Assembly (NCBI GenBank): GCA_963736685.1 | Contig: CAVTPZ010000019.1 | Location: 1-64,000, forward strand | Origin: DASUPK01 sp963736685 | Lineage (GTDB): Bacteria > Actinomycetota > Thermoleophilia > Solirubrobacterales > 70-9 | Length of the DNA stretch: 64,000 bases | Direction: 5' to 3' | Part shown: positions 62,934 to 64,000 of the stretch, in pieces | Position numbering within the stretch: the stretch's first letter is position 1 | How the letters are laid out: every line of letters starts with the position of its first letter | Notes under the pieces: generated by a model | Told to the model about the DNA's origin: nothing | The model's database searches: none | Seen by the model: only the letters and a program-made list of their open reading frames with translations | Made by a program: the position numbers and the translations under genes

Positions 62934-64000
62934 TGAACGACAACGCTCCGGCCCAGGAGGTCGCGACCTCCTTCAAGGAGCTGGGCCTTTCCGAGGGCCT
63001 CCAGCAGACCCTCGAGGAGCTCGGCTACGCCGAGCCGACGCCCATCCAGGCGCAGGCCATCCCCGAGCTGCTCAACGGCCACGACGTGATCGGCCAGGCC
63101 CAGACCGGCAGCGGCAAGACCGCCGCCTTCGGCCTGCCGATGCTCGAGTACATCGATCCGGACAACGAGGAGACCCAGGCGATCGTCCTCACCCCGACGC
63201 GCGAGCTCTGCATCCAGGTGACCCAGGCGCTGCGCGCGTACGCGGAGCATCTGGAGGGCGTGAACGTGGTGGCCGTGTTCGGCGGCGCGCCGATCCGCGA
63301 GCAGCAGTCGCGGCTCCGGCACGGCGCCCAGGTGGTGGTGGCCACGGTCGGCCGCATGATGGACCTGATCTCGCGCAAGTCCCTGGTGCTGACCGCGGCC
63401 CGCTACGTCGTCCTCGACGAGGCCGACGAGATGCTCGACCTCGGCTTCATCGAGGACGTGGAGAAGATCCTCCGGATGTGCCCGAATGGGCGCCAGACGC
63501 TGCTCTTCTCGGCGACGATGCCGGCGCCCGTCGCGCGCCTTGCGGAGACCTACATGTACGACCCCGTCACGATCCGCGTGACTCCGAAGAAGCTCACCGT
63601 CGACTCCGTCGAGCAGGCCTACGTGATGGTGGAGCCGAAGCAGAAGCTTGAGCGCCTGGCGGAGGTGCTGAAGGCCGAGGAGCCGGAGCAGGCGATCATC
63701 TTCGTCCGCACCAAAATCGGTGCGGCGAGGCTCGAGAGGGACCTCTCGAACAAGGGCCTGCGCGTCAAGGCATTGCATGGCGACCTGAGCCAGGGGCAGC
63801 GCGACGGCGTGATGATCTCGTTCAAGGAGCACAAGATGCCGCTCCTGGTGGCGACCGATATCGCGGCCCGCGGCCTCGACATCGAGCACGTCACCCACGT
63901 CATCAACTACGACATCCCCAACAATCCGGAGATCTACGTCCACCGGATCGGGCGGACGGGACGTGTCGGCCGCACGGGGCGGGCGATCACCTTCGCGACC
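62933..64000 (+). CDS. DEAD-box RNA helicase (3' end outside window)
   Basis: 356 codons are present. Q-motif FKELGLSEGL ... PTPIQAQAIP, motif I AQTGSGKTAAF, motif II VLDEADEMLD, motif III FSATMP, and the second RecA domain with IIFVRTKIGAARL, ATDIAARGLDIEHV and HRIGRTGRVGRTG. ATG 62933 overlaps the preceding TGA. Involved in RNA remodelling, often in cold adaptation and ribosome assembly. The C-terminal extension is beyond the window. Confidence 0.95.
   Translation, partial: MNDNAPAQEVATSFKELGLSEGLQQTLEELGYAEPTPIQAQAIPELLNGHDVIGQAQTGSGKTAAFGLPMLEYIDPDNEETQAIVLTPTRELCIQVTQALRAYAEHLEGVNVVAVFGGAPIREQQSRLRHGAQVVVATVGRMMDLISRKSLVLTAARYVVLDEADEMLDLGFIEDVEKILRMCPNGRQTLLFSATMPAPVARLAETYMYDPVTIRVTPKKLTVDSVEQAYVMVEPKQKLERLAEVLKAEEPEQAIIFVRTKIGAARLERDLSNKGLRVKALHGDLSQGQRDGVMISFKEHKMPLLVATDIAARGLDIEHVTHVINYDIPNNPEIYVHRIGRTGRVGRTGRAITFAT

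Overview
This 64 kb, high-GC, gene-dense window looks like the chromosome of a deep-branching actinobacterium of the Thermoleophilia/Solirubrobacterales type (inference). The evidence is an actinobacterial fused E2-E1 2-oxoglutarate dehydrogenase, a decaprenyl-phosphate phosphoribosyltransferase-like UbiA protein, an AcrA1-type fatty acyl-CoA reductase, two c-di-AMP (ydaO-type) riboswitches upstream of NlpC/P60-like genes, an F420/LLM oxidoreductase, several small Cys-rich secreted proteins, and many leaderless genes. No rRNA, tRNA, CRISPR array, prophage or intact insertion sequence was seen.

Layout. 1-4723: amino-acid catabolism (PucR regulator end, saccharopine-dehydrogenase-like protein, alanine dehydrogenase, frameshifted aldehyde dehydrogenase). 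4863-10425: a cell-surface O-acylation island with one MBOAT acyltransferase, four SGNH proteins and a divergent pair of paralogous Cys-rich exported proteins. 10435-18976: a catabolic regulon (two PYROXD2-like flavoproteins, NDP-forming acyl-CoA synthetase, acyl-CoA dehydrogenase, Rieske oxygenase, TetR). It is tied together by an 18-bp palindrome that supplies -35 boxes to leaderless promoters. 18969-30027: an MFS exporter, a second TetR, and two spermidine/putrescine-type ABC transporters facing each other, with gene remnants at the junction. 30349-32677: three tandem NlpC/P60-like secreted proteins, two behind riboswitches.

32768-45103: an SDR, a frameshifted secreted CocE/NonD-type hydrolase, aconitase, an ACT protein, a DUF3817-like protein, small zinc ribbons, a truncated SnoaL-like gene, and a 1463-residue 2-oxoglutarate dehydrogenase with two lipoyl domains of its own. 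45195-48839: a fatty acyl-CoA reductase plus alkylglycerone-phosphate-synthase-like operon, suggesting ether lipid synthesis. 48881-53769: UbiA, a secreted FGE-like protein, and a pair of dissimilar acyl-CoA dehydrogenases behind a palindromic operator. 53828-64000: LLM oxidoreductase, small unknowns, citrate synthase, UbiE-type methyltransferase with a membrane partner, DsbA-like protein, CPA1 antiporter, PfkB kinase, quinone oxidoreductase and the start of a DEAD-box helicase.

Two themes recur. At least eleven genes carry TANNNT exactly six bases before the start codon, the geometry of leaderless transcription. A roughly 90-bp structured repeat sits directly after, or across, the 3' ends of three genes. 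Three single-base (+1) frameshifts and three genes with ATC, ATA or CTG where a start codon is expected may be biology or consensus errors; this cannot be settled from sequence alone.
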